59,054 bases of DNA from Pararhodobacter sp. (GCA_020832545.1 JAFIEK010000024.1:1-59054), one strand, 5' to 3'; positions 16,424-25,097 are shown, numbered from the stretch's first letter. Numbers and translations are program-made. Notes: generated from the sequence alone by a model not told the origin.

Positions 16424-16918
16424 ATGACAGATCACCTCGATGCAGCAAGGGTTATGGCAGCGCAATGCCTGTGCTTTCGCGCCCGGCGCACGGCACGGGC
16501 GATCACGCGCGCCTATGATGAGGCATTGCGCCCGACCGGGCTGCAAGCCACGCAGGTTACCTTGATGAACGCGGTTGCACTGGGACCGGACGGGGCGCAA
16601 CCAATGGGCCAGCTTGCAGAAATCCTGGCGCTTGAAATCTCGACACTCACCCGCAACCTGCGCGCGCTGGAAAGCGCAGGGCTGCTTGACGTGGGCCGCA
16701 GCGAGACCGACAGGCGCGTCCGGGTTGTCCGGTTGACCGAAACCGGCAAGACGCGGTTGGCCGGGGCGCTTCCATACTGGAAGCAGGCGCATGGCGAGAT
16801 CGTCACGGCATTGGGCGCTGACACAGCAGCCGACCTTCACGCCGCGCTCGATGCGACAGCGCAGGCGATGTCCCCGGCAGAGGGCAGAAAGGCCGGGCAG
16901 AAGCACTCAACTGCATGA
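16424..16918 (+). CDS. MarR family transcriptional regulator
   Basis: A 164-residue winged-helix regulator. The helix-turn-helix region (about 55-100) reads QLAEILALEISTLTRNLRALESAGLL, followed by the wing DVGRSETDRRVRVVRLTETG. N- and C-terminal helices form the dimer interface. The start at MTDHLDAARV (16424) is preferred over a frame open from 16277, which would span the operator palindrome at 16324-16341. It probably represses itself and possibly the divergent VOC gene. Confidence 0.87.
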   Translation: MTDHLDAARVMAAQCLCFRARRTARAITRAYDEALRPTGLQATQVTLMNAVALGPDGAQPMGQLAEILALEISTLTRNLRALESAGLLDVGRSETDRRVRVVRLTETGKTRLAGALPYWKQAHGEIVTALGADTAADLHAALDATAQAMSPAEGRKAGQKHSTA

Positions 16919-16953
16919 CGCTTGCGGACATGGCGTTACAGAGTTCAATAATG

Positions 16954-17202
16954 TCAGGTGTTTGATCCCCCTCCCTTCCGCACGGCTGACAGCCAGTTGG
17001 CTATCCGGGAAAAGTTGGATTGCTTATGCAGCCGCTGCGCGTCATCCCGCGTCAGTCCGGCATCATCAAGCCAGTGATCATGCGGTTTTCCCACAATATC
17101 GCGCAGCGCCCGGCGTTCTGCGGCACATTGCCGACGCATCGTGAACAGGGCTTTTGCCCGGCGGGGCAAAACCCCAAACCGGCGAAGAAATCGCATTGCC
17201 AT
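16954..17202 (-). CDS. DUF1127-like small protein
   Basis: An 82-residue basic protein whose middle part, RRALRDIVGKPHDHWLDDAGLTRDDAQR, resembles the DUF1127 motif (short arginine-rich proteins that include phosphate and RNA-metabolism regulators). It starts next to a GAGG ribosome binding site. It is divergent from a LysR gene; LysR-DUF1127 pairs are common in Rhodobacteraceae, and the regulator probably activates it. Some residues of the core motif differ, so confidence in the family is moderate. Confidence 0.65.
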   Translation of the reverse strand: MAMRFLRRFGVLPRRAKALFTMRRQCAAERRALRDIVGKPHDHWLDDAGLTRDDAQRLHKQSNFSRIANWLSAVRKGGGSNT

Positions 17203-17241
17203 GATTCTGGCCTCAATAGGTTGAACGGGGCCAATTTGCGG

Positions 17242-17257
17242 TTGATTTCATCATCAA
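17242..17257. promoter_or_regulatory. Inverted repeat, candidate LysR binding site
   Basis: TTGAT-TTCATC-ATCAA contains a T-N11-A type LysR box in the 107-bp divergent gap between the DUF1127-like gene and the LysR gene. Confidence 0.5.
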
Positions 17258-17309
17258 ACAATCGAATAGTCATGATATCAGACATGAACATTTTTGATGG
17301 TGAGCCGAA

Positions 17310-18188
17310 TTGATCAACCCGCCAAGCAGTGAATTGCTGCGCGCCTTCCTGACCGTCGCCACCAGCCGAAATCTAACCCGGGCATCAGAGGTACTGGGCC
17401 GCACGCAGTCAGCCGTCAGCATGCAGATCAAGCGCCTCGAATCCGATCTGGACACCACTCTGTTCGACCGTGGGCCGCGCGGGGTGCGCCTGACCGCCCG
17501 GGGCGAGCAGCTTTTGCCCTTTGCCCGGCGCATCACCGGCCTGCTGGATGAGGCAACGGCGGCCATGCACAAGGGCCCGCTGGAAGGGCCGGTGCGGATC
17601 GGCATACCTGAGGAATACAGCCAGTCGGTGTTGCCGCAGGTGCTTGCGGCGTTCTCGGAACGGCATCCGGCGGTCGAAGTGACCATCCGCTGCGGCTATT
17701 CCGCCCAGCAGATCGCGGCGCTGGAGCGCAATGAGCTGGACCTTGCGGTGGTGTTCGACTGGCATCAGGAAACGACCGGCGAGGTTCTGTGCGTTGACCC
17801 GACGGTCTGGGTGACATCAAAGCTGCACAATCTGCACCTGCACAACCCGGTGCCGATTGCGGTGTATCAACCGTCACTCTGGTGCACCGAGTTCGCCATC
17901 CGCTCGCTGGAGCAGCACGGGATACGCCACCGGGTGGCCTTCTCCTGTGAGACCAGCAGCGGCCTGAAGATGGCGGTATCCGCAGGTCTGGCGATCGCAG
18001 CCCTGTCGCGCAGCAATGTCCCCCCTGATTGCCGGGCGCTCAGCGAGGCGGATGGCTTTCCCCTTGTCGATTCCTCGCGCGTGGTCCTTCGTCGCGGGCC
18101 TCTGCGCTCAAGCGACGCCATAGATGAGCTTGTCGATATGATCCGTGCAGGTTTCACGCCGCTCAGGCACAGAGCGGCGGATCCGTGA
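17310..18188 (+). CDS. LysR family transcriptional regulator
   Basis: A 292-residue LysR-type regulator. The winged helix-turn-helix (about 7-65) reads ELLRAFLTVATSRNLTRASEV then TQSAVSMQIKRLESDLDTTLFDRG. The effector domain starts near residue 90 (GPVRIGIPEEYS). The first codon appears to be TTG, because the frame is closed by TGA three codons upstream and no ATG or GTG fits. The divergent DUF1127-like gene is its likely target. Effector unknown. Confidence 0.87.
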   Translation: MINPPSSELLRAFLTVATSRNLTRASEVLGRTQSAVSMQIKRLESDLDTTLFDRGPRGVRLTARGEQLLPFARRITGLLDEATAAMHKGPLEGPVRIGIPEEYSQSVLPQVLAAFSERHPAVEVTIRCGYSAQQIAALERNELDLAVVFDWHQETTGEVLCVDPTVWVTSKLHNLHLHNPVPIAVYQPSLWCTEFAIRSLEQHGIRHRVAFSCETSSGLKMAVSAGLAIAALSRSNVPPDCRALSEADGFPLVDSSRVVLRRGPLRSSDAIDELVDMIRAGFTPLRHRAADP

Positions 18189-18313
18189 ACACGCGGATCT
18201 GACAGCCGACGCGCGCGCGCAGCACCCGAAAATGGGGCTGCGACAGGTCGGCGCCTTGACATCCGTGCGCCGGGACAGCACTCAGCCCCCATAGTCTTAC
18301 AGGAGCGCCGCCC

Positions 18314-19366
18314 GTGACCCACCCCACCGCCACCGACCGCCCCACCAAGACCATCCTGCGCGCGCTTGCGGGTGAAAAGCAGGCTGTGCCGCCGGTCTGG
18401 ATGATGCGTCAGGCGGGCCGCTACCTGCCCGAATACATGGCCACGCGCGCACAGGCCGGCGATTTTCTCAGCCTGTGCTACAACCCCGAGCTGGCCGCCG
18501 AGGTGACGCTGCAACCGATCCGCCGATACGGGTTCGATGCCGCGATCCTGTTTGCCGATATCCTGCTGTTGCCGCAGGCACTGGGGGCCGATCTGTGGTT
18601 TGTCACCGGCGAGGGGCCGCGCCTGTCCACCATCACCAGCCCGGCTGATCTGGCCCGGCTCAAGCCCGTCGATACCATCCATGACACGCTGGGCCCGGTC
18701 TACCAAACGCTGCGAATTGTGGCGCGCGAGCTGCCGCGCGAAACCACGCTGATCGGTTTCGCCGGGGCGCCGTGGACGGTCGCCACCTATATGGTCGCCG
18801 GGCGCGGCACCAAGGATCAGGGCCCGGCGCACAAGCTGAAGGATGAACAGCCCGAAGTGTTCGATGCGCTGATGGAGCGGATTACCCTGGGCACGATCGA
18901 ATATCTGTCGGCACAGGTTCAGGCCGGGGCCGAAGTGATCAAGCTCTTTGACAGCTGGGCCGGGTCGCTGAAAGGCGATGACTTCGACCGCTACGCACTG
19001 GAACCTGCGCGCCGGATCATTACTGCGCTGAAAGCCCGCCACCCTGATCTGCCCATCATCGCCTTCCCGCGTGAGGCAGGTGAGCGCTACATCGGGTTCG
19101 CCCGTGCCACCGGTGCAGATTGTGTGGCGCTGGATAACTCGGTGGCCGCAGATTGGGCGGCGGAAAAGGTGCAGGTCGATGGCTGCGTACAGGGCAATCT
19201 GGCACCCGGCCACATGGTCACCGGTGGCCCGGCGCTAGTGTCGGAAACCCGGCGCATCGTGCAGGCCTTTGCCGGGGGGCCGCATATCTTCAACCTCGGC
19301 CACGGGATCACACCGGATGCCGACCCCGACAATGTGTCGCGCATGATCGAGGCGATCCGGGGCTGA
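18314..19366 (+). CDS. hemE: Uroporphyrinogen decarboxylase
   Basis: HemE decarboxylates the four acetate side chains of uroporphyrinogen III to give coproporphyrinogen III in haem and bacteriochlorophyll synthesis. The 350 residues match the family. The N-terminal signature [15 protein letters not shown] (about 27-41) and the second signature [16 protein letters not shown] (about 150-165) are intact, as is the aspartate in [12 protein letters not shown]. The start is a GTG with an AGGAG site 8 bases upstream. It ends four bases before the stop of the convergent SLAC1-like gene. Identification is firm. Confidence 0.96.
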   Translation: MTHPTATDRPTKTILRALAGEKQAVPPVWMMRQAGRYLPEYMATRAQAGDFLSLCYNPELAAEVTLQPIRRYGFDAAILFADILLLPQALGADLWFVTGEGPRLSTITSPADLARLKPVDTIHDTLGPVYQTLRIVARELPRETTLIGFAGAPWTVATYMVAGRGTKDQGPAHKLKDEQPEVFDALMERITLGTIEYLSAQVQAGAEVIKLFDSWAGSLKGDDFDRYALEPARRIITALKARHPDLPIIAFPREAGERYIGFARATGADCVALDNSVAADWAAEKVQVDGCVQGNLAPGHMVTGGPALVSETRRIVQAFAGGPHIFNLGHGITPDADPDNVSRMIEAIRG

Positions 19367-19370
19367 AACG

Positions 19371-20375
19371 TCAGACGCTGGCGGCGTTGGTTTTCGCGGC
19401 CAGACCGCCCTTGGCCCAGGCCTGCATCACCTTGATCGCCACTGGTACGGTCAGCGCTGTGGCCCCCAGCAACAGCGCCGCCCCCAGCACCAGCCCTGTC
19501 GTTGATGTACCCCAGACATAAAGAACCGCCCCGGCGCAGGCCGCCAGCGGGAAGGTCAGCGCCCCCCAGAGCGGCGAGAACCCGGCTGCCAGCAGCCAGC
19601 GGCCAGAGGCGGCAAGCGCCAGCAAGATGGCCAGTGCCAGTGCTCCAAAGGCCATCGCCCAGCCGCCCCAGCCCAGAAGCGCGCTGACCGAGGCCCCCAG
19701 ACTGGCCGGGGCCAGATGGATCGCCAGCAGCGGCCTGAGCGGCGCGGGCGGCACACGCCGCCACAACTGCACCGCGCTGGCCGCCCAGATCAGCAGCGCC
19801 ACGCCGGCCGTTGCCACCAGAACACCGGCAGACAGCTGCGTGTAGCCCAGCGGGATCAGCGTGAGTGGTGACAGGATATGGCCCACGAACACCAGATGAA
19901 ACACCGGGGTGACCACGCGCCCCTCCTGAGGCCCGCGCGCCAGAACCGAAAGCACCAGCGCGCCCAGCCCCAGCAGCAAAACCGTTGAAGCCGAGATTAT
20001 CACCAGTGCCAGCCCCGGCGCATAGGGCACCATGACAGCGGCCAGCAGGCTCAGACTCAGCACCCCCGCCGCCACACCCGCACGCCCCGGCAGCACCTGC
20101 AACTCGTCGATCAGCGCACCGGGGCGGCGCAGCGGCTTGGCGGCCCAGGCGATGGCACAAAACACATAAAGCAGCGCCACCGCCCCCAGCGCGGCCTCGG
20201 CCAGTGCCAGAATGGGGCCGCTGGCCAGCTTCTCACCCATCAGCCGCCAGCCCAGTGCCACCCCAAAAAGCCCCATCACCGGCGGAAAGATCGCGGGCGG
20301 TGTACGCCGCCACAGGCCGGGCGGGTTGGCCACAAGGGGCGGTGGCGGCGGGAAATGGCGCTTGGGATCGGTCAT
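19371..20375 (-). CDS. SLAC1/TehA family anion channel-like membrane protein
   Basis: A 334-residue protein with about ten hydrophobic helices. The N-terminal NPPGLWRRTPPAIFPPVMGLFGVALGWR segment is the characteristic first helix of the TehA/SLAC1 (tellurite-resistance/dicarboxylate transporter) family, and the central TPVFHLVFVGHILSPLTL stretch fits the conserved pore region. The start at 20375 has an AAGGA site; a GTG 21 bases upstream is an alternative. Members conduct anions or export C4-dicarboxylates. There is no tellurite-resistance context. Confidence 0.82.
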   Translation of the reverse strand: MTDPKRHFPPPPPLVANPPGLWRRTPPAIFPPVMGLFGVALGWRLMGEKLASGPILALAEAALGAVALLYVFCAIAWAAKPLRRPGALIDELQVLPGRAGVAAGVLSLSLLAAVMVPYAPGLALVIISASTVLLLGLGALVLSVLARGPQEGRVVTPVFHLVFVGHILSPLTLIPLGYTQLSAGVLVATAGVALLIWAASAVQLWRRVPPAPLRPLLAIHLAPASLGASVSALLGWGGWAMAFGALALAILLALAASGRWLLAAGFSPLWGALTFPLAACAGAVLYVWGTSTTGLVLGAALLLGATALTVPVAIKVMQAWAKGGLAAKTNAASV

Positions 20376-20533
20376 GGTGGCATGGGTCCTTGTCACAGCT
20401 GGCGCGGCGTACTGTCCTGCGATCCCCGGTCAAGCGCAAGGGGTTGGCGCGTGCAAAGACCCGGGCAAAACAAGGCGCATTGCCCGCCCCACCTTGCACC
20501 ATTAGGCTGCGCGCAGCGCCACGGAGAAACGCC

Positions 20534-21496
20534 ATGCCCCAGCCCCGGCCCACCAATCCCTCATCCTGCCAGTTGCTGGCCGATATCGGCGGCACCCACA
20601 CGCGGCTGGCGCTGGCCGATGCGGGCGTGCTGCGCCCTGACAGCATCCGCCGCTATCGCAATGACGGGTATGGCGCATTTCAGACGCTCCTCGCCGACTA
20701 CCTGCGTGACTGCGCGCTGCGCGATTGCGCGGGGGTCTGCCTTGCTGTGGCTGGGCCGGTGCGCGGCGACACCGTGCGCATGACCAATCTGGGATGGGAG
20801 CTGACCCATGCGGCGATCGCGGCGCAGACCGGGGCCAGCCGGGTACATTTCCTGAATGATCTTCAGGCACAGGGCTACGCGCTGGAGGGGATGGCCGCAG
20901 ACCGGTTCTGTACCCTCCTGCCCGGCCACGCTGCACCAGAGGCGACAACCCGGCTGGTGGTGGGGATCGGCACCGGCTTCAACGCCGCGCCGGTTCACCG
21001 GCTCTCGGACGGCGTGTTCGTGCCGCCCTCGGAATGCGGCCATGCGCATCTGCCGCAACGCGATCTTCAGGCCCGGGCGCTGGCCGAATGGCTGGCCCGC
21101 CTGCACCCTGTCGCAACCGTGGAAGAGGCACTGTCTGGCCGGGGGCTTGCGGCGATCCACCGGTTTCTGGGGCATGGCGAAACCACGCCCGAGGCGCTGG
21201 TGGCCGCCCTGCGTGACAATGACGCAGATGCGCGCGAGACCGTCGCCCTCTACACGAAACTGCTGGCACGCAGCCTTGCCGATCTGGCGTTGATCCATCT
21301 GCCGTTCGGCGGCATCTGGCTGATCGGCGGCACGGCGCGCGCCATTGGCCCGCATCTTGCAGGCTTTGGGCTTGAGGCTGACTTTCGCGCGATGGGTCGC
21401 TATGGCGATCTCATGCAGGCGTTTGCGATCCACCTTGTTGATGATGACTACGCCGCGCTCAGCGGCTGTGCCGCATGGCTTGGCGCCCGGAACTGA
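20534..21496 (+). CDS. glk: Glucokinase
   Basis: ATP-dependent phosphorylation of glucose at C6, feeding the Entner-Doudoroff or pentose phosphate routes. The 320-residue protein belongs to the bacterial Glk group (not ROK): phosphate-1 loop LLADIGGTHTRLAL near the N-terminus, AGPVRGDTVRMTNLGWEL, the sugar-binding HFLNDLQAQGYAL with catalytic aspartate, GIGTGFNAAPV, and the PSECGHAHLPQ zinc-free variant region. The start at MPQPRP is supported by GGAG; the open frame continues far upstream without coding character. It stands alone with no sugar transporter nearby. Confidence 0.92.
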   Translation: MPQPRPTNPSSCQLLADIGGTHTRLALADAGVLRPDSIRRYRNDGYGAFQTLLADYLRDCALRDCAGVCLAVAGPVRGDTVRMTNLGWELTHAAIAAQTGASRVHFLNDLQAQGYALEGMAADRFCTLLPGHAAPEATTRLVVGIGTGFNAAPVHRLSDGVFVPPSECGHAHLPQRDLQARALAEWLARLHPVATVEEALSGRGLAAIHRFLGHGETTPEALVAALRDNDADARETVALYTKLLARSLADLALIHLPFGGIWLIGGTARAIGPHLAGFGLEADFRAMGRYGDLMQAFAIHLVDDDYAALSGCAAWLGARN

Positions 21497-21502
21497 ATCG
21501 GA

Positions 21503-21536
21503 AATACGAAACACAGTGTTTCTAAAGATGCGTATT
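21503..21536. promoter_or_regulatory. Nested inverted repeats upstream of acidic protein gene
   Basis: A perfect 15-bp palindrome GAAACAC-A-GTGTTTC (21508-21522) overlaps a wider pair AATACG (21503-21508) and CGTATT (21531-21536). It lies in the 153-bp gap between glk and the acidic protein gene. It may be an operator or a weak glk terminator, though no T-run follows. Confidence 0.45.
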
Positions 21537-21649
21537 GGTCATGATTTGACCATCGTTTAACGCTTTAAGCTCGAACTGTTGTGCGAATGTAACCAGTTCA
21601 GCCAGGCTGACTGACACCCGCGTGTTCTGCACGCATTCCGGAGGGACCC

Positions 21650-22483
21650 ATGCCAAGCAAAGTGTTTGATTACGAGGAAGACGGCCTCAGCTATTCCGTC
21701 ACCGTGACTCAGGGAGAGGACGGCGTGTTCACGGCGACCGTCACGGTGCACAGCGGGCACATGGACGTGAACGCACTCTATTTCGCCGATGACGACCAGT
21801 CCACAGGCGGCGGGTTCGGGCTTGGTGGTCCGCTGAACATGAACGGCGGGGGATCGCTTTTTGAAGGTGAGCGGATTGACTGGGATGGTGGTGTCGCGCT
21901 TTCCCGTCCTGGCCTTGGCCGCGAAGGCACCAGCAAGGAGACCTATCTGTCCGCCGATTCTGACCAGAACGAGCTTTCCATCCCGCTGCCCGGCATCCAA
22001 AGCCTGGACGAGATCGACTATATCGGCATCCGGGCCACCAGCACCAGCACGCCTGAAGGTTCGATCAAGGGTGTGTCCACAGGCACCGAGCCTGACCCGG
22101 AGGTCCCTGAAGATCCTGATTGCGACCTGCCCGACGGCACGAACAAGGTGCTCTTTGCATTCGCATTCACCGAAGAGGAAGACGCCTACTGGGCCATTCT
22201 TGACTCTGATCTTGAGGGTATCGAGAATCCGACGCTTCAGGACTATTATGATGCCCTGGCCGCAGAGCTGTCAGGGAGCGAGGGGCTCTACAGTCTCGAC
22301 AATCTGATCAGGATCGAAGCGTTCAATGTGGATAAGGATGGTGTGCCGACGCTCTTGGGCACCTACGAGCTTGATGACGACTTTGACTTCGCTGACCCGG
22401 TGCTGCCCGAAGTCTGCTTTGACCTCGAATCCGATGAAAGCGTAGACGACGACAGCGCACACACGCATGACATGGTCGCCTGA
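21650..22483 (+). CDS. Acidic protein of unknown function
   Basis: A 277-residue, strongly acidic protein that I do not recognise. It has no signal peptide or membrane segment. The N-terminal half (about 1-145) looks beta-rich (LSYSVTVTQGEDGVFTATVTV, then glycine-rich GGGFGLGGPLNMNGGG). A proline/glutamate linker (TEPDPEVPEDPDCDLPDG) leads to a second domain (FAFAFTEEEDAYWAILDSDL, LQDYYDALAAELSG). The C-terminus is very acidic and ends DDDSAHTHDMVA. Translation starts after GGAGGG, and a strong terminator follows. The composition suits a calcium-binding or type-I-secreted protein, but there is no RTX repeat, so this is only a guess. Confidence 0.7.
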   Translation: MPSKVFDYEEDGLSYSVTVTQGEDGVFTATVTVHSGHMDVNALYFADDDQSTGGGFGLGGPLNMNGGGSLFEGERIDWDGGVALSRPGLGREGTSKETYLSADSDQNELSIPLPGIQSLDEIDYIGIRATSTSTPEGSIKGVSTGTEPDPEVPEDPDCDLPDGTNKVLFAFAFTEEEDAYWAILDSDLEGIENPTLQDYYDALAAELSGSEGLYSLDNLIRIEAFNVDKDGVPTLLGTYELDDDFDFADPVLPEVCFDLESDESVDDDSAHTHDMVA

Positions 22484-22517
22484 AGCGGGCTGAAGTTTGT
22501 CCTCACAGCGTTTGCCG

Positions 22518-22555
22518 GCGGCGCGCAGCAACAGTTGCGCGCCGCTCTCTTTTTA
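22518..22555 (+). terminator. Rho-independent terminator
   Basis: A 10-bp perfect stem GCGGCGCGCA/TGCGCGCCGC with an 8-nt loop, followed by TCTCTTTTTA, 34 bp after the acidic protein gene. Confidence 0.88.
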
Positions 22556-22623
22556 GTGAGCGGTGCAAGCTTCCCCGGCACGGTGACTTGCCGTTTTGGC
22601 AGGGCTGCGCCATATCATAGGGC

Positions 22624-23310
22624 ATGTTGAAGTTTCTCCCCTTCGTGCTGATTATCGGCTACGCGCTGTTGATGTATCAGTTCTCGGCCTGGCGCACCCG
22701 GCGTGAGCTGGATACGCGCTCTACCGTGCTGGCCGATCCTAAGCTCAAATCGCTGACCGAACGCATGGCCCGCGCGCTGGACCTCAAGCGCATCCGCGTG
22801 CATGTCTATGAGATTGAGCCGGTGAACGGGCTTGCCGCGCCTGATGGCCGCATCTTCCTGACGCGCGGCTTTCTGCGCAAGTATCACGCAGGCGAGGTCA
22901 GTGCCGAAGAGCTGGCCTCGGTCATCGCGCATGAACTGGGCCATGTTGCGCTGGGGCATTCCCGGCGGCGGATGATCGATTTTTCGGGCCAGAATGCGAT
23001 CCGGTTGGCGCTGGCGACGGTGCTCAACCGCTTTCTGCCCGGTATCGGCGCGCTGATCGCCAGCGGGCTGGTGACAGTGCTGGCCGCCAGCCTCAGCCGC
23101 GCCGATGAATACGAGGCCGATGCCTACGCCGCCGCGCTGCTGACCAAGGCGGGCATTGGCACAGGGCCGCAGAAATCGCTGTTCACCAAGCTGGGCACGA
23201 TCACCGGCTATGCCGGGGCACCGCCCGTCTGGCTGGCCAGTCACCCAAAATCCGAAGACCGCATCCGCGCCATTGAAGAAATGGAAGCGCGCTGGCTGGA
23301 TGAAGCGTAA
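22624..23310 (+). CDS. M48 family metalloprotease
   Basis: A 228-residue zinc peptidase of the Ste24/HtpX-like M48 family. It starts with one hydrophobic anchor (LKFLPFVLIIGYALLMYQF). The zinc site is VIAHELGHVALGHS (HExxH at about 102-106), and the third ligand is in SRADEYEADAYAA. A hydrophobic stretch between them (about 125-160) may be a second membrane segment. The C-terminal HPKSEDRIRAI matches the family. It probably removes damaged membrane proteins; the orientation of the catalytic domain is not clear from sequence. Confidence 0.9.
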   Translation: MLKFLPFVLIIGYALLMYQFSAWRTRRELDTRSTVLADPKLKSLTERMARALDLKRIRVHVYEIEPVNGLAAPDGRIFLTRGFLRKYHAGEVSAEELASVIAHELGHVALGHSRRRMIDFSGQNAIRLALATVLNRFLPGIGALIASGLVTVLAASLSRADEYEADAYAAALLTKAGIGTGPQKSLFTKLGTITGYAGAPPVWLASHPKSEDRIRAIEEMEARWLDEA

Positions 23311-23506
23311 GGGGCGCTGCCCGGTCTTGCCAAACGTTCAGTACTGACACAGCCGCCATTGACGCAATGATACCATAGGCATAGGTATCTCATATCAGCA
23401 GAAGGAGATTTATGCGCAGAGGCTTTGATTGAACCGCATTTAGCGGAATCGCCCGGTACCGCGAAGGCACCGAACCTCTTTGCATATCTTACTCTGCGGA
23501 GTTCTC

Positions 23507-23959
23507 ATGAAGACCCTGAATATGGTGATCCGGCCCTTTGATGCGGCAACGGACATCGAAAAACTGTCGGACATCTGGTTTGACGCGTCCCTTAGGGCGC
23601 ATCCTTTCATCGGTGAGCAACGGCTCATGGAACAACGGCAACTGATCAAGGACAAGTATCTTCCTGAGGCCGAGACCTGGGTAGCCCTGCGCCTGGGCAA
23701 ACCGGCAGGTTTCATCAGCCTGCTGGACACGTTCATCGGGGGAATATTCGTTGCCCCGGACCAGCAGGGCCAAGGCATAGGGCGCAAGCTGATTGCCTTT
23801 GCAATGGAGCGCAAAGGCCAATTGGCGCTGGAAGTGTACACACGCAACACTCAGGCTGTTGCGTTCTATACGGCGCTAGGTTTCCGCGAGGTGTCGCGCA
23901 GGCCGACTGACGATGAGGGCCACCCGTTCGAGAATGCGCATCTGCGTCTGAACGGGTGA
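23507..23959 (+). CDS. GNAT family N-acetyltransferase
   Basis: A 150-residue GNAT acyltransferase. The acetyl-CoA loop is at about 85-100: IFVAPDQQGQGIGRKLI (motif A, Q/RxxGxG/A). VYTRNTQAVAFYTALGF forms motif B. It resembles the YjaB/YafP-like group; the substrate is unknown. The start at 23507 has a GGAG site six bases upstream. Just upstream is a short frame with a very strong ribosome binding site, interrupted by a TGA, whose end overlaps this start codon. Confidence 0.86.
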   Translation: MKTLNMVIRPFDAATDIEKLSDIWFDASLRAHPFIGEQRLMEQRQLIKDKYLPEAETWVALRLGKPAGFISLLDTFIGGIFVAPDQQGQGIGRKLIAFAMERKGQLALEVYTRNTQAVAFYTALGFREVSRRPTDDEGHPFENAHLRLNG

Positions 23960-24020
23960 AGAATCTGCCGGACAGCGTCATGCGCTGTCCGGTCACATCG
24001 CCAATCCCCAAAACGAAAGC

Positions 24021-24047
24021 GGGGGCAAGGCCCATGGCCCTGCCCCC
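24021..24047. terminator. Hairpin between convergent genes, possible terminator
   Basis: A long imperfect G/C stem (GGGGGCA...TGCCCCC extended by GGCC/GGCC with one mismatch) lies between the GNAT and metallo-beta-lactamase-fold genes. The T-content after it is modest on the minus strand (CGCTTTCGTTTT), so it may end the minus-strand transcript or act on both. Confidence 0.55.
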
Positions 24048-24117
24048 CAAAAAAGCGTTGGTGCTAAAAACCAGCGTGTTCTGCCCTGTCGCAATGACAC
24101 GGGCATGACAGGCGCGT

Positions 24118-24993
24118 TCAACGTGGTTCGAACTTGCCGATCGGCAGTTTCAGATAGCTGTGGCCGTCGCTTTCCGGCTCTGGCAGCCGACCGCCACGAA
24201 TGTTGACCTGAAGCGCAGCCAGCATCCGTGCGGGCAGTTTCAACGTGGCGTCGCGGGCGTCACGGGTGGCGATGAACGATTCCTTACTGATTCCGTCCTT
24301 CACATGCTTGTTGCGCGCGCGGTGTTCGGCCACCGTAGCCTCATATTGCGGCGCCTCCCCTTCGGCCGGGTAGTCATGGCCGACGAACAGGCGGGTATCG
24401 CCAGGCAGATCGAGGATCTCGCGAACGGAGTTCCACAGCGCCTCGGACGAGCCGCCAGGAAAATCGGCGCGCGAGGTGCCGCTTTCAGGGTACATAAGCG
24501 TATCATGCACAAAGGCCGCATCGCCTGCCACATAGGTGATCGACCCCAGCGTGTGACCGGGTGAGAACAGCACCTTGACCGGCACATTTCCCACCATGAA
24601 CGTGTCGCCTGCGTGAAACAACTTGTCCCACTGCGAGCCATCGGTGGGGAAGTCGCCGGGCAGATTGTACTTGTCTTTCCACAGCTTCTGGATGTCGCGC
24701 ACCTTCTCGCCGATGGCTCGCGGCGCGCCCAGCTTTTCGGCCAGATAGGGCGCGGCGCTGAAGTGGTCGGCATGGGGGTGGGTATCAAGGATCCATTCCA
24801 CGCTAATCCCCTGATCCTTGACATAGGCCAGAATTTCATCGGCGGATTGGGTGGTGACAGCTCCAGCCTCTGGATAGAAGTTCCACACCGGATCGACAAT
24901 CGCGCCTTTCATGGTTTCAGGATCATGAAAGACATATTGCAGGCTGCCCGTGGGGCGGTCGAAAAAGGCTTTGACGACGGGGGAAGCGGTCAT
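24118..24993 (-). CDS. Persulfide dioxygenase-like MBL-fold hydrolase
   Basis: A 291-residue metallo-beta-lactamase-fold protein of the ETHE1/Blh group. The metal motif is T-H72-P-H74-A-D76-H77, with further ligands in SPGHTLGS, FVHDTLMYPESGTSRADFPGG and FVGHDYPAEG. The SGTSRADFPGG motif is characteristic of the BigR-linked sulfur dioxygenases, which oxidise persulfide (GSSH) to sulfite with a mononuclear iron. The start MTASPV has a GAGG site; a frame open to 25029 is less likely. An AT-rich imperfect palindrome centred on TTCATGAA (about 25037-25044) lies upstream. No ArsR-type BigR gene is adjacent. Confidence 0.85.
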   Translation of the reverse strand: MTASPVVKAFFDRPTGSLQYVFHDPETMKGAIVDPVWNFYPEAGAVTTQSADEILAYVKDQGISVEWILDTHPHADHFSAAPYLAEKLGAPRAIGEKVRDIQKLWKDKYNLPGDFPTDGSQWDKLFHAGDTFMVGNVPVKVLFSPGHTLGSITYVAGDAAFVHDTLMYPESGTSRADFPGGSSEALWNSVREILDLPGDTRLFVGHDYPAEGEAPQYEATVAEHRARNKHVKDGISKESFIATRDARDATLKLPARMLAALQVNIRGGRLPEPESDGHSYLKLPIGKFEPR

Positions 24994-25097
24994 TGTTCTG
25001 TTCCTCAGATTGGTTACGTTGAGGAACACATATTATTTCATGAATATATTTCAACCCTACCCGGCCCCGTCTTGTTGCGGGGCCGGGTGAGGGTGGA

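Noticed and set aside
17867-19213. 448-codon minus-strand frame across lysR and hemE
   Set aside because: Lies antisense to hemE and lysR, whose motifs are unmistakable; long GC-rich shadow frame.
19371-20375. Tellurite resistance determinant
   Set aside because: The TehA/SLAC1 family name is historical; no other tellurite genes are near, so only channel-like function is claimed.
23430-23432. Selenocysteine TGA
   Set aside because: No SECIS-like hairpin directly after the codon and no known selenoprotein context.
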